A stretch of 64,000 nucleotides of DNA from Castor canadensis (GCF_047511655.1 NC_133387.1:20578353-20642352), one strand, 5' to 3'; positions 37,101 to 47,010 are shown, counted from the stretch's first letter. The notes: generated from the sequence alone by a model not told the origin. Numbers and translations are program-made.

Positions 37101-40100
37101 TCATATTTTAAAGGTTCAATAGCCACATGTGGCTGGTGGTGATCATATTGGAGAGCCCAGATAGGAAACATTTCCAGCAGTTAAGACATTCTGTGGGATG
37201 GTGCTATCCTAGAAGGTATCTAGCAGTATAATTAATGAACCAGGGAATAATCAAACATATTAAGAAAATTTCTAACAAAGGCCCAAATAGCCAACAAGGG
37301 GAATTGAAAGGTTCAGGACAGTTCTTGTAACTACCAGCCATGGGTCTTTCTGGGATAGAGGTGAAAATTGTCAGAAGTACCAGGGATGCTTTTTCAAAGT
37401 ATGCCTCCCACCTTTATTCCGAGCGTTTCCCCTCACTGTCAAGGAGGAGAGACACTGGAGAGAGACAGCACATATAATCTGGAAGATGTCTCAAGGGAAG
37501 TTCACCCTCACTGTTAAGACCAAAATTATACAAGTTGATTCCAACTTTTTTTAGTATGTTCAGTACCCAACCTCAGTGTTAGAACTCCCTCTGCCACCTT
37601 ACAAAGTAGCTATTGATTCAAAGTAGGAATCTGGAGCTTTTAAATAATAAGGGGTGTTTCTAACAAGGACAATTATCCTGTCTTGGTAACCTCCTTATCA
37701 TGGTCTGTTTATCTCCTGAGGTTATATATCCCCCAGATAAATACCATTCTAGTTGATGCCTTTCTTCTAGGTTCTCTGCGTTTAAGCATACATACATAAT
37801 CTGGTATTTTTTACATTTGAAATAATTACTGTGCTTATTGGTAGCATAGAATTGACTTTGGGACAGACCTGTGGTCCTTCTCAACCTTTGATTTTGGTTC
37901 ATAACAGGGATACAGAAGAACATATAAAAAGAATTGTACTCACCCAATATTACCTTAAAATGTCAGGGGCTTTTCTCAAACATCTGAGTTTCCTTTTAAC
38001 AACTTGTTTTGAATCTGTCATCTTGAATCTAAGCCTTTTGACTCTTTTCTGTGTATATCACCCATAGAGCTGGAATTTATGTAAGTTAACCATCTAATAT
38101 AGAGAGTTATCAACTTATCTCTTTTCATTTATCTTGGACAGCAGCCTCTTGGGTTCATACCTCTGCATTTTAAAGACAGAAGTCTGTATTTTCCTTAACC
38201 ATGTCCTTCGTTGTGTTTGGCCTGAGTTAAATTTCTTCATCTTGATCTTTCCAGACTAAAGATTTTTATCTATCATTTCTTTTTATATCTATACCAGTAG
38301 TATCTACTTTTTCACCCCACCCTTCCTCTCTAGCATGGTTCTCTTGGCCCCTTTAATTCCTTTTCTCTACTTCTTAGCCAATTAGGTCAGCCTTTTATGA
38401 GCTACTATGACCAAATGATACAATGTGTTGAGTAGAAAAAATGATGGTTTATTTTATAAGTTTAATTTCTTTTCTTTTTGGGGGAGAGAGTAATGGAATT
38501 TGAACTAAGGGCTTCATTTTTACTAGGCAGTTGTTCTACTATTCGAGCCACACTTCCAGCCTAAGTTTAATTTCTTTTAAACTTTCCCTGAGATCTTTTA
38601 CTCAATCACTAAGAATCTAAGAGGGATAGTAATGACAGTGTTTTAGGTAATATGAAATGTCACTGCTTATGGTCCTATAAATTGAATATTTCTCCCTTTA
38701 TCTGCCTTTTTTGGTTGTTTTCTGACAAAACAGTCTATCAGTCAGCAAATTGTTGAAACAAACTATTTTAATCAACACCAAGGAAAAATGTTTAGAAACA
38801 TAAGTATGTACATGAAATGGGAAGTGACTCCCTTGGTGATGTTTTAGTGATTTGTACTGGCATGCACCATCTGATTATAAATATCATGAGGAAACATTTG
38901 TCTGTGCTTTCCTAAGTGTTTTGTTCTTATTTTTGCAGATACAGTATATTCAAATATACCTCTATTGCCCTGGTGTCTGCAGGGATATTTATTTGCACTT
39001 TCATGTCAGCAAAGCAGGTGGTAAGAAATCAGCTCACAAATCATTTATATTCACTATTTGCCATTGGGGCCCATTTACCAGGCACTTATTAATAATAAAA
39101 TGAACTAAAATGCTTATGTGATACATGGATTCAAATCTCTGAAAGAAAAGAGTGGAGGGAAATGGATAATATAAATATTTCCCTTCCATCTCTGCATGTT
39201 GGATGTAGTTCTGGTTTCTGTACCTAGTATATTTTCTTATTTTCTAGACTCCACACTCCAGCTTGAGAGAGAATGATGGATTCCAGGCATTTGCATGGTG
39301 GTTACTAGGCAAGTATAGTAATTACAATAAAGCTAATTACTTCTACAGTTGTGTTTGCTGAGTTTTCTCCTATGGGGTATGTTTCTTGGCAAGAAGCTTC
39401 GGCTAAACAAATTGTGCCATGGAAGAGAAAGGCACCTGGGATCAAATCGCTCTGAACCTTAGTGTTCAAGAAATGAAAAAGGAAAATGCCCACATTCGTG
39501 GCAGTGTGTTCCACAACTTGGGTCTATGTTTTTCTTGGTTGCCACTAGCATAGGAAGAAAAGTGTATATCTACTTGCCCATCACACTCTTCAAGAGCAGT
39601 GCATAGATCTGATCCAGGATATGGCTTAAATGCGAAAACATTTGCTACCAAGTTTAGGGCTCTGAGTTCAATCCCCACTACCGCCAAAAATAGTAGAGAG
39701 AAAGGCATGGAGTGTCATCCATTTCTTTATGACTCACCTGCTGAGTAGAAGCATCTGCAAAAGAAGGGCACATTATAGCCCTTAACTCTTAAATTTCCAA
39801 GTGACCCATTTCTAAATCTTAGATTTATTTTCTTTCCATATGGCAGTGTTCCCAAATCTAACATCATGAGAATCTCCTGGGAAAGTTTTTAAAATACAAA
39901 TATTTCTTTGTAGAATTTATTAGACAACTGGAAAGCCACATTCTCACACTGATTTGGAGGGGAACTCTTTGCAGGTGTCTTCAGTAATAAAAAGAGCAGA
40001 TTAAAACTGACCAAGTGTCCTTCTTACTTCTTGGCTTTGAACTCTCACCCTTTAGGTTGCTATTCTTAAAATAAAAAAGATCTCTTATCAGCTAGTAAAA

Positions 40101-43100
40101 CAATATTTTACCCAATGAAAAATGTTTGCAAAAGATATGAACATGTAATTCATATGGAAAAAAATTAATGTCCAATAATTTTTATATTCATCCTTACTAG
40201 TCCAGTAATCAAAGAAATGCAAATTAAAATTAAAACGCAATATCTTTTTATTTTTTGCCTATCTTATTGGCAAGATGACAAATGACTTTTTATTGCTAAT
40301 TAAGGTACAGTAAAACAATCATTTTCATATGAACTATAAGGGTATAAAGTGACACAGCCTTTCTAGACAATATTGTCCCTTGGATTTTTGAAATGTGCAT
40401 AATCTTTGATTCAGTGATTGCATTTATGATTTTATCCTAAGGAAATAATTAACGTTTAAAATATTTGTGAACAAGGAAATATATTGATTTTAATGATGAA
40501 ATATTTGGAAATAATCTAACCATTCTCATTATAAGACATGTAAGTATGTACAACCACATGATAGAATAATATGCAGCATTAAATCATATTTTGGAAAAAT
40601 TTTAATGAAGGACTTGAAGGAAGAGTTCAGGAAAACATGAGAAAAGCAAGATATAAAAATATATGAACAATTCTATTTTGTCTTAGTATAAAAATACATA
40701 TATAAGTATGTAGCAAGATGTAGAAAACTATAAAGGCTTGGATTGTAATGTTGTGGCTGATTTTTATTTTTAAAATTTTGTACATGTTCTTCAATTAGTT
40801 TATAGTATTTGTAGAACTGTAAACAATAAATGTTCTTTAAGAAGACATCTGGCTGGGTGCCAGTAGCTCATGCCTGTAATCCTTGCTTCTCAGGAGGCAA
40901 GATCAGGAGGATCATGGTTTGAAGCCAGCCCAGGCAAATAGTTCTGTGAGACCCTATCTCAACACAAAAATTGGGCTGGTGGAGTGACTCAAGGTGAAGG
41001 CCATGAGTTCAACCCCCAGTACCGCAAAAAAAAAAAGAAAGAAAAACCACACAGATGTACTATAACCAATGTTTGTTTTCTAGGTATTGGGGCACTGACC
41101 TTTGCTCTGTTGATGTCAGCACGGATGGGTATATTCCAAGAGACACTTTACAAACAATTTGGGAAACACTCCAAAGAGGCTTTATTTTATAATGTAAGCA
41201 ACTTCTTGAATCTGGAGAAGGTGAAAATTCCTGAGTTGTAATATGCTATTTCAGATGAAATTTGTTGTAGTTGAAGCACAAGTTTATTATCAGTAAACAA
41301 CTTCAAGACCCATAGACTCAAGGACTTTTGATTGGGTGCCAGTGTGTATTCTGGGCCACAGTTGTCTATATGAGATGATCATAATAAACAAAATAAAATG
41401 TGTGTTAACCAAGGGCAACTCCAAGGGACAAGGAACTGCTACCCTCAACGTTCTCATAGATGAAATCAGGTTAAAACCAATATGGAAACCTGGAAAAGGA
41501 AAATAAGTTTCAAAAGCAGCAGGCCAAGGGGAGTGTGTGCAGGCAGACGTGTGGAGAAGATGGCTCTAGAGGCCTAAGTCCCTTGTGGCTTTATTCATAT
41601 GATAGTCTAATTAGTTATATGTAATAGAGCTTCTTTACTCTAAACTACTGATCTAGCACCACCTCCCTTAGCTTTCTTCTTCCTCCTCCCTCATGCCATT
41701 GAAAGACAGCAAATATATTGAAAAATACAGTGGAAATATTGAAGAATAGCAAAGCCCCAGAGCCCAGCCCCTCAAAGTCAGAGTGAGATAGTTGCATCCA
41801 GTTACCCTAGGGATTCTTTCTCTGGCAATTTTTTATACTGGAGTCGCAAAATAGCAATTTGAGATGTTTAATTAGAGATAGAGTAAATGTGGCTGGGAAT
41901 TTTTAAAAGTTAAATATTGTACTTGGTTTGCATCTTTCACAATGCCAGGTATACAGTGACTGGTTCAAAAGTGTTAGCTGTGCCTCATCATTACTGTGAG
42001 GTGGGAAAGTTGTTACCCATGTGTCCTCTTCCTCTTTTATCTCTTATTTTTGTCTTCATTTCTTTTTCCCTGACCTCATACTGTCCTCAAGTCCCTTTTC
42101 TCACTAGTTCTCTAGGTTCTCTGAAATCTGCCTCTTTGTTCTTGTACTTTTTAAATCCACTATTTTGCTTTCTCCTCCCTTAAATTAGTAAAATTAGCAA
42201 ATCCTTAGAGCAGAATAACTATGTATTTAAATTTCCCCATCCCTCTTTGTTAAGGGAAGGATGTTGGCTCCTTTGCTTGTCTTTGCCCATTATGGCCATC
42301 AGACTTCATAGGGCAAGATCTGTACTTTGGGAGCTGACCTCATGCCATATAATGTCAAATAGACGGAGGCATAGATACATTTAATAAGTCTAACTCTCTT
42401 TTCTTTGTATTGCTTATCACAGCTTGGCTAACTTTAAATGATTTGTAAAGCTACTATAATTATTCTATAACGTTTTTGCATTTAACTTTTATGTGAACCA
42501 TTTCTTCCCATAGCATGCCCTTCCACTTCCTGGTTTCATCATCTTGGCCTCTGATATTTATGACCATGCAGTTCTGTTCAATAAATCCGGTAAGTTTGGG
42601 ATTATACTGTAGAATTAACTTTCAGTTTCTGAGGCAAAGTCTGAGGTTTGCTTTTGACTTGACCACAACTTTTTTTTTTCACATTCTTATCCAAATTATC
42701 TGTCCCTCTTCCAGCTTCCAGGAATGTAGTGCTGTTAATGGGTAATTGCAGCAGCAAAAGCTTTTATAGGCACTTCTCTATTATTTGCAAATGAAGTAAG
42801 AGAATATCTTCAGATTTTCTGTCTTGCTTTGGAACTTGCCTGTTTGCATTTGAACATGGAATGTTAGATGGTTTGAGAATGTAAACAAACAGTAACAGCA
42901 CATGCAGAGATAGAGCCCTGAAAAGTTGGGCAGCAGTAAAGCTCTGTGATCCTTTTTTACTGTGAAAGGCAGAGCTACCTTGGCACCAAGCAAGACAGAA
43001 GCAAGTGATGACAATGCTTGTTTCATAATTACAGTTTAGATAGGCAACAAGAATAAGCAGAATTAGTTTCAAGTATCTGTAGCATAGATTAGCTATTACT

Positions 43101-44906
43101 TTTTAAAGAGGCTATTTGATGAATTAACTGTAGATGGTCAGTCAACTTGAAAGAAGCTACTTACATGATCTGATTATCGACTAATAGACATCACATGTTA
43201 CATAGAAGAATGAACATACAAGGAGCAAAGATTTTTAAAATCAAACCTTTGTGTTGCCAATACTTCAAGTGGTAAGTGCATTTTGTAGAAAGGTAGGTGC
43301 TCATCCGAGCAGAGACTGCTCTCTGCATGTGCAGTATGGCCTCTCCCATTTGTACAAAAAATACATGTGATAAAGTATGTAGTATGTAAGAAAGTATGTA
43401 TGGCTCTGAATTACTCATATTTTGAAGATCTGTGAGAGTCCCCAGAGAGCAATGACTCCCTTGGCTGATACAGACTGGAATCAAGACAAGTAAAGGGATG
43501 TGTGGTCCAAATCTAGTTACAGGGGAAATAATGCTGCTGTTTCTATTATGTTTGTATTACCTTGTTCAAAAGATGAAAAATTTATCTGCCAAAGTGTGAT
43601 ATAACCATGTCCTCTCAATCTGTGCAGAATTATATCAAGTTCCAGTCCTCGGCGTGACAATGCCCCTCATGTGGTTCTACCTCCTCGTGAATGTCATCAC
43701 TCAGTATCCTTTGGCCTCCTCCATCATTTTTGTGTCTTCTTCATGTTGTTTTGACATATGAATGTTTATTTTTATAACAGAGTAGGAACATGCATTTGGA
43801 TTTTGCCTTGGTTTCATCTGTTGTAACCTGGAGACAAACCCACTCCAGGAACTTCTTTGCAGAGGGCAAAAGAGACACTAGTGGTACAGAGGAAACATGA
43901 TTTCTACGTGGAGTTTTCTGGTATCCTGGTATGTTTCTGATTATCATAAGCTGCCACAAAGTTCTAAAAGAAAATTAAAATTAATAAAGACTGAAGTTTT
44001 TAAATAGTTATTTTGGATGACTATAAATTCATTATCAAAGTTGTGAAGTTTTGAAATAATGAAACAGATTGAGATTGACCTCATTCCTCTGAAGTCACCT
44101 CATGGTGACTTTTTAGAGGAGGAGGTAGAGGGGCCGGGGACACAACAAAATGAAGGTGAATGGGATCACCCTTCCTGAGAATTCACCCTCTATTGTTACC
44201 TTGGAGATGGCCTTCATTATAAACAGTAGGAAGGCCAGGCAGGGTGACACATGCCTGCAGCTACTCAGGAGGCTGAGGCAGGAGGATCACTTGAGTTCAG
44301 GAGTTCTGGGTTGCAGTGTGCTGTGCTGATCAGGTATCCACACTAAGTTTGGCATCCATATGGTGACTTTCTGGGAGCTGGGGGAGTACCAGGTAGCCTA
44401 AGGAGGGGTGAACCGGCTAAGGTGGGAAACAGCAGGAAGAATCCAGAACAATAATGGAAAGTTTTTAGGAAGTTTTGAATTGGGATCTGTAAGTGGAATG
44501 GCAAGATGGGAATTCTTCAGGACGTTTTACTGAGGTGGAGCCTCAGCTGCTGTAGCAGATGCTCATGTTTTCTTAAAATATAAGAATCCATGCCAGAAGG
44601 TTCCTCTGCTGGCCTCTCAAGCACAGTTCACAGAAAGCTCCCTTAACTCCACTCCTCAGATATGTGTGCATCCGGGGTGTGTTCATCCTCACAACAGAAT
44701 GTGCTTCCCTCACTGTCACACTCGTTGTGACTCTACGCAAGTTTGTGAGCCTCATCTTTTCCATCTTGTACTTCCAGAACCCTTTTACTCTGTGGCACTG
44801 GCTGGGCACCTCATTTGTCTTCATTGGGACCTTAATGTACACAGAAGTATGGAACAACCTAGGGACTACAAAAAGTCAGTTGCAAAAGGATGATAAGAAG
44901 AACTGA
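25098..44906 (+). CDS. SLC35B4: SLC35B4, UDP-xylose/UDP-GlcNAc transporter (ten exons)
   Basis: Coding exons join as 25098-25174, 31681-31794, 34709-34811, 36392-36441, 38939-39020, 39248-39308, 41084-41193, 42514-42589, 43628-43703 and 44660-44906. They sum to 996 nt, that is 331 codons plus TGA, the length I recall for human SLC35B4. Recognition rests on stretches such as MRPAFAVGLVFAGCCSNVIF, KHPGCGNIVTFAQFLF, VVNNYALNLNIAMPLHM and TLRKFVSLIFSILYFQNPF. The family is the nucleotide-sugar transporters (SLC35B/UAA group), multi-pass proteins of about ten membrane segments that exchange cytosolic UDP-sugars for luminal UMP. Hydrophobic segments lie roughly at residues 5-24, 33-50, 66-84, 99-112, 118-137, 160-178, 229-249, 253-275 and 300-316, and the tail is lysine-rich (DDKKN). 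The start was chosen because it opens the conserved N-terminus in a CpG island. No frameshift or premature stop is seen. Introns 6 and 9 have non-standard splice signals. Confidence 0.97.
25421..26000. other. SLC35B4 intron 1, proximal part
   Basis: G+C content falls from the CpG island to AT-rich intron. No repeat or alternative exon is recognised. Confidence 0.5.
26005..26190 (+). repeat. MIR in SLC35B4 intron 1
   Basis: AAGTTAAGAATTTCAGTCTTGG, GGCTGTGTGGCCTTTTCAAG and TCACTTAGCCTCTCTGGGCC are diagnostic of MIR. Confidence 0.75.
26875..27088 (-). mobile_element. Dimeric ID/B1 SINE with perfect target-site duplication
   Basis: In reverse: T-rich tail, GCACTGGGGTTTGAACTCAG and CACTCCACCAGCCC, then the B1-like unit ending GGTATGAGCCACCAGCACCC. 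The 15-bp repeat AGCCTCACAGGTTTT lies at 26860-26874 and 27089-27103, defining both ends exactly. Confidence 0.92.
27104..29520. other. SLC35B4 intron 1, middle part
   Basis: AT-rich. Holds an L2-like piece near 27785-27870 and weak MIR pieces near 28540-28650, 29060-29140 and 29285-29400. No cryptic exon was accepted. Confidence 0.45.
29530..29660 (+). repeat. MER5A-like MITE
   Basis: GTGGCTTTCAATCCTGGCTG, GCACATGAGGATCAAGTGGG and GAAATCAGAACTAGGAGG match the MER5A order. Confidence 0.5.
29886..29981 (+). mobile_element. ID-type SINE
   Basis: GGGACTGATGGCGTGGCTCA, GTAGAGCGCCTGCCTAGCAA and GAGTTCAAACCCCAGTACTG, then an 18-20 nt pure A-tail, suggesting a young copy. Confidence 0.88.
30380..30840 (+). 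mobile_element. Solo LTR-like element in SLC35B4 intron 1
   Basis: Contains GTTTAGGTGGACTAGCAGAA, ACCCTCCAGTACCATGACAG and GTTGATAATTGCCTTGGTGAC. The AATAAA near 30748 sits about 45 bp before a GTTTCCACAG end, as U3-R-U5 would. No internal retroviral sequence is present. Boundaries are approximate. Confidence 0.5.
31681..31794 (+). CDS. SLC35B4: SLC35B4 exon 2
   Basis: 114 nt, preceded by a CACTGTACAG acceptor and followed by GTATGG. It completes Arg26 and encodes KHPGCGNIVTFAQFLF through GRKPPAIPI, ending two bases into codon 64. It covers the second membrane segment. Confidence 0.95.
32070..32202 (+). mobile_element. B1 SINE
   Basis: GGGAGTGGTGGTGCATGCCT, GCACTTGGGAGGTGGAGGCA, CAGCCTGGGCTATACAGTAA and CCCTGTCTCAAAAA. 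A canonical B1, which indicates a rodent host. Confidence 0.9.
32300..32490 (-). mobile_element. Dimeric ID/B1 SINE beside a (GT)n tract
   Basis: A GT microsatellite (32302-32321), then GGTGCTGGGGTTTGAACTCA and a B1-like unit ending ATAGGCATGAGCCACTGGCG. Confidence 0.8.
32541..32640 (+). mobile_element. Ancient L1 3' tail
   Basis: CCACTGAATTGTTAACTTTC and GGTGAATTTCACCTCAATTA, the L1 3' UTR terminus. Confidence 0.5.
34709..34811 (+). CDS. SLC35B4: SLC35B4 exon 3
   Basis: 103 nt between a CATTTCAG acceptor and a GTAAGT donor. It completes Arg64 and encodes YYAIMVTMFFTVSVVNNY through MIFRS98, ending in phase 0. The segment NNYALNLNIAMPLHM is a conserved part of this transporter. Confidence 0.95.
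35560..35690 (-). mobile_element. B1 SINE in SLC35B4 intron 3
   Basis: TTTTTGAGACAGGTTCTTGC, TATGTAGTCCAGGCTGGCC and CTGCCTCAGCCTCCTGAGTG, the reverse complement of B1. Confidence 0.88.
36392..36441 (+). CDS. SLC35B4: SLC35B4 exon 4
   Basis: A small 50-nt exon after a pyrimidine-rich acceptor (TTTTATAG), ending before GTAAAT. It encodes GSLIANMILGIIILKK and two bases of Arg115, one membrane segment with a dibasic end. Confidence 0.94.
36748..37082 (-). mobile_element. Compound ID/B1 SINE in SLC35B4 intron 4
   Basis: Long T-run, then GATACTGGGGTTTGAACTCA and CACTTGAGCCACTCTGCC, followed by two B1-like units (GATAGGGTCTCGC.. and CTGGCTGGCCTTCAGCTGC). It has the three-part layout of 5256-5684. 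Confidence 0.75.
38471..38563 (-). mobile_element. ID-type SINE with target-site duplication
   Basis: GGAATTTGAACTAAGGGCTTC, ACTAGGCAGTTG and CGAGCCACACTTCCAGCC. TAAGTTTAATTTC flanks both sides (38458 and 38563 region). Confidence 0.75.
38939..39020 (+). CDS. SLC35B4: SLC35B4 exon 5
   Basis: 82 nt after TTTTTGCAG, ending before GTAAGA. It completes Arg115 and encodes YSIFKYTSIALVSAGIFI through SAKQV142, ending in phase 0. Intron 5 is short (227 bp). Confidence 0.94.
39248..39308 (+). CDS. SLC35B4: SLC35B4 exon 6 (followed by a GC donor)
   Basis: 61 nt after a TTTTCTAG acceptor. It encodes TPHSSLRENDGFQAFAWWLL and the first base of Gly163. The only donor that keeps the frame is TAG|GCAAGT, a GC rather than GT donor. 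Splicing at the GT four bases further on would break the frame into exon 7. Confidence 0.92.
39615..39692 (+). mobile_element. ID-type SINE fragment
   Basis: GGATATGGCTTAAATGCG, TGCTACCAAGTTTAGGGCTC and TGAGTTCAATCCCCACTACC. A diverged ID copy in SLC35B4 intron 6. Confidence 0.55.
40080..40840 (+). mobile_element. Ancient L1 in SLC35B4 intron 6
   Basis: AATCAAAGAAATGCAAATTAA, CTATCTTATTGGCAAGATGA, GATTTTATCCTAAGGAAATAA and CATGATAGAATAATATGCAGC follow the order of an old L1M 3' region. Confidence 0.65.
40852..41045 (+). mobile_element. Dimeric B1/ID SINE close to the exon 7 acceptor
   Basis: GGGTGCCAGTAGCTCATGCC, CTCAGGAGGCAAGATCAGG, then TTGGGCTGGTGGAGTGACTC and CCCCAGTACCGC with an A-tail. 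It lies about 40 bp upstream of exon 7. Confidence 0.88.
41084..41193 (+). CDS. SLC35B4: SLC35B4 exon 7
   Basis: 110 nt after TTTTCTAG, ending before GTAAGC. It completes Gly163 and encodes IGALTFALLMSARMGIFQET through KEALFYN199, in phase 0. A compound SINE lies immediately upstream in intron 6 (40852-41045), only about 40 bp from the acceptor. Confidence 0.95.
42514..42589 (+). CDS. SLC35B4: SLC35B4 exon 8
   Basis: 76 nt after TTCTTCCCATAG, ending before GTAAGT. It encodes HALPLPGFIILASDIYDHAV through NKS224 and the first base of Glu225. Confidence 0.95.
43628..43703 (+). CDS. SLC35B4: SLC35B4 exon 9 (followed by a U12-type donor)
   Basis: 76 nt after TGTGCAG. It completes Glu225 and encodes LYQVPVLGVTMPLMWFYL through IT249, with two bases of Gln250. 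The donor reads GTATCCTTT, a perfect match to the U12-type consensus. Confidence 0.94.
43704..44659 (+). other. SLC35B4: U12-type (minor spliceosome) intron 9 of SLC35B4
   Basis: The donor is GTATCCTTT, exactly the U12 5' splice-site consensus. The branch-site candidate TCCCTTAACT lies at 44639-44648, one base from the consensus TTCCTTAACT. Its adenosine (44646) is 13 nt from the acceptor AG, inside the narrow U12 window. There is no long polypyrimidine tract before the acceptor. The GT-AG termini with these signals indicate splicing by U11/U12/U4atac/U6atac. A 7SL RNA retrocopy sits inside the intron. Confidence 0.9.
44234..44432 (+). pseudogene. RN7SL (pseudogene): 7SL RNA retrocopy in SLC35B4 intron 9, 3'-truncated
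   Basis: The sequence follows signal recognition particle RNA from its first base (GCCAGGCAGGGTG for GCCGGGCGCGGTG). It runs through the Alu-domain part and into the S-domain, including CACTAAGTTTGGCATC, GGGAGTACCAGGTAGCCTAA and GGGGTGAACCGG, then stops near nt 200 of about 300. Because it includes S-domain sequence it is a 7SL copy and not a B1 or Alu element. Flanking repeats AAACAGTAGGAAG (44221-44233) and AAACAGCAGGAAG (44427-44439) differ at one base. The right one overlaps the 7SL motif GGAAACGGAGCAGG. There is no A-tail. Many substitutions make it clearly a non-functional retropseudogene. Confidence 0.88.
44660..44906 (+). CDS. SLC35B4: SLC35B4 exon 10, coding part with stop
   Basis: 247 nt from the U12-type acceptor (CTCCTCAG) to TGA at 44904-44906. 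It completes Gln250 and encodes YVCIRGVFILTTECASLT through the lysine-rich C-terminus DDKKN331. It holds the last two or three membrane segments and the TLRKF signature conserved in SLC35B transporters. Confidence 0.96.
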
Positions 44907-47010
44907 GTTCTGCCTGGGATAGACAGGCCAGTGTTGTATGAGGGAGGCCTCTGGTGAAAGTCTGGCCACCATTTCACTTTGGTTAATGCCGAAGTACCCC
45001 CAGTATTGAACCAAACACGATCCAGAGAATCTCAGAAGGAGGGGACATCTCCAGTTTTTCACGGCCATTTGAACAACATTTGTAGACTCCAAATAGACAT
45101 CTCTCAACCCTGAAGTAGAAAAAAAAATAATACTTCTATAGCATTGAGCAACCTGTTCGTTTGCTTTTCTGTTTTGTTTTCCAGAAGATTCAGAACTATA
45201 CTTGTTTGCTGAGTTCTGAGTTCCCAGAGCTACTAATTTTATATTTGTGGTGTCAGAAAAGGTAATGCCTTTGTTACTGTTCTGATGATTTTCTGCTGCC
45301 ATAGTCATGACCATCCTGTGGCCATGTCCTGCTTTCTTCCTGTCACTCTCTACTCCTCAACAGCACTTTGTAGACCATCAAATGCTCCAGGCACCATCAG
45401 CCATTGAACAACCATTTGGCTGAGTGAATTGAGACCCTGGGAACATTGGGACTGGATTTTTTTCTAGCATGTTGGGAAAGAAGCATTTGTCCCGTTGAGC
45501 TAAGCCTTGGGGATAGCAGACCAAACTGGTGAACCCGTCCTTTCCCACATTTGCTTTTTTTCCCTATGCAAAAGTGAGATGCCTTCCCCATCTCTTGCTT
45601 TCTATCTTAGACCAATCCTGCAGCATCTCATGGTAAAACATGGTTGGGAAGAAGGAGTCTTTCCCTTCAGTCTTGCACATGAAGCCCATTAACCTGTCAC
45701 TGAAATGGGGATAGCAGCCCGGTCTAGTACACATAGCCCTGCTCATCACTCTAAGAGCCACAGCTGTCCCTGTAGGCCCAGCCACATACTCAAAGGGCAG
45801 GTCCTGAATGCAAAGGTGAGTGAAATGTTCCTAACTAGATCAGCTCTTCTTGGCAGCTCTGAGAGTCAGGTGATGAATAGACTAAGATATATAGTATGTG
45901 TGATGTACAAATCAAGTCAAATCCCAACTACAGTTGAAAGTTACTCTCATTTTCTCCTATGAAGTAACTTTATGTTCTTGATATGCAATGAGGGGAAGGT
46001 TGTATGTGCTTTGTTACATGTAGAAACATGCCTCTCTTTTGCTAACCACTTCAAAGGTCTGGGTTCTATTACCATGGGATGTTGAGAAAAAGAAAACTGT
46101 CACTACAGCACATGGAGATGTGTGTGCTGTCATGTAATTTGTGTGCAATCAAGCAGCATGGAAGCTGGTGTTCTCTTATTCCCTCCTCTTCACTTAGTCC
46201 CAAACCCTCATTAACCTCACACAACTGCATACTCTTGTGAGCAGCTAAACTCACTAGCTTCTTCTTTTTTTTTTTTTTCTGAGTATAGACAAAGGTCTTC
46301 TATGTTTTGCTGGGCACAAACTATGTTCTTAAATTGAAATATGACTGTCTGTGTCTCCTAGACTGACTCCTGGCTGTTTATTTCACTATCCAGATATGTT
46401 ATATTCTCTGATGAGTCTGAGCGGCAACAGTAAAGGAGAATTGCCCTAAACCAGCAGGTCACCTGGGATGGTGTTAAGCTGCCTCACTTCTTTCTTACAG
46501 AAACTGCACACTGTTTTTCCACAGTCTCTAGATTTACAGATTTCTTTCTCTTTTTTTTTTTTCTTTTTATTTATGTTCTGGACATTGACAACTTCCTAAT
46601 ACCTAATGGTCTGTTCTCAAAGAAGGTAAATTAGATTTGAACCCATTCATGGACTACTTGCTTTGCAATATGTGGAGTTCTTGGACTGATGGTACTATAA
46701 ATACATGTTAAATGCCCTCTTAAAAAAAGACAACAAATGCTACTTTTTTTTCTTAATAGAAGAATCTGTCTCTAGAGGCTTTTTGGTTGTTATATATCTG
46801 GAGTCTCTGGTAACTGCGAATAGGTTATATCTTTGTATAATCCAGTACCATCCTTTTTATGTTGATGAGAAATACTGTAATTTATAGTTATTTGAAATGT
46901 GTTGAGATACACAGACAGGATTTAACTGGGCCCATTTGGCTTTAGATTCTGTCTGTTATCAATATGAATACCTCTGCCAGGCTGCATAATAAAGGACATG
47001 GAGGTAATGG
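44907..47010 (+). other. SLC35B4: Probable SLC35B4 3' UTR
   Basis: Sequence after the stop codon is largely free of recognisable repeats for about 2 kb. The first AATAAA is at 46988-46993. Further AATAAA hexamers at 50400-50405 and 51561-51566 could serve longer forms. The extent is an inference. Confidence 0.45.
46988..46993 (+). terminator. SLC35B4: Candidate poly(A) signal for SLC35B4
   Basis: AATAAA, the first canonical hexamer downstream of the stop codon (about 2.08 kb). Cleavage would be expected 10-30 nt later. Usage is not proven by sequence. Confidence 0.45.

Noticed and set aside
42515-42745. 76-codon ORF overlapping SLC35B4 exon 8 in another frame
   Set aside because: It is out of frame with the conserved protein and runs into intron 8. 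A shadow of the real exon.
44241-44330. B1 or Alu-like SINE
   Set aside because: The similarity continues into the 7SL S domain (CACTAAGTTTGGCATC onward), so it is a 7SL RNA retrocopy.
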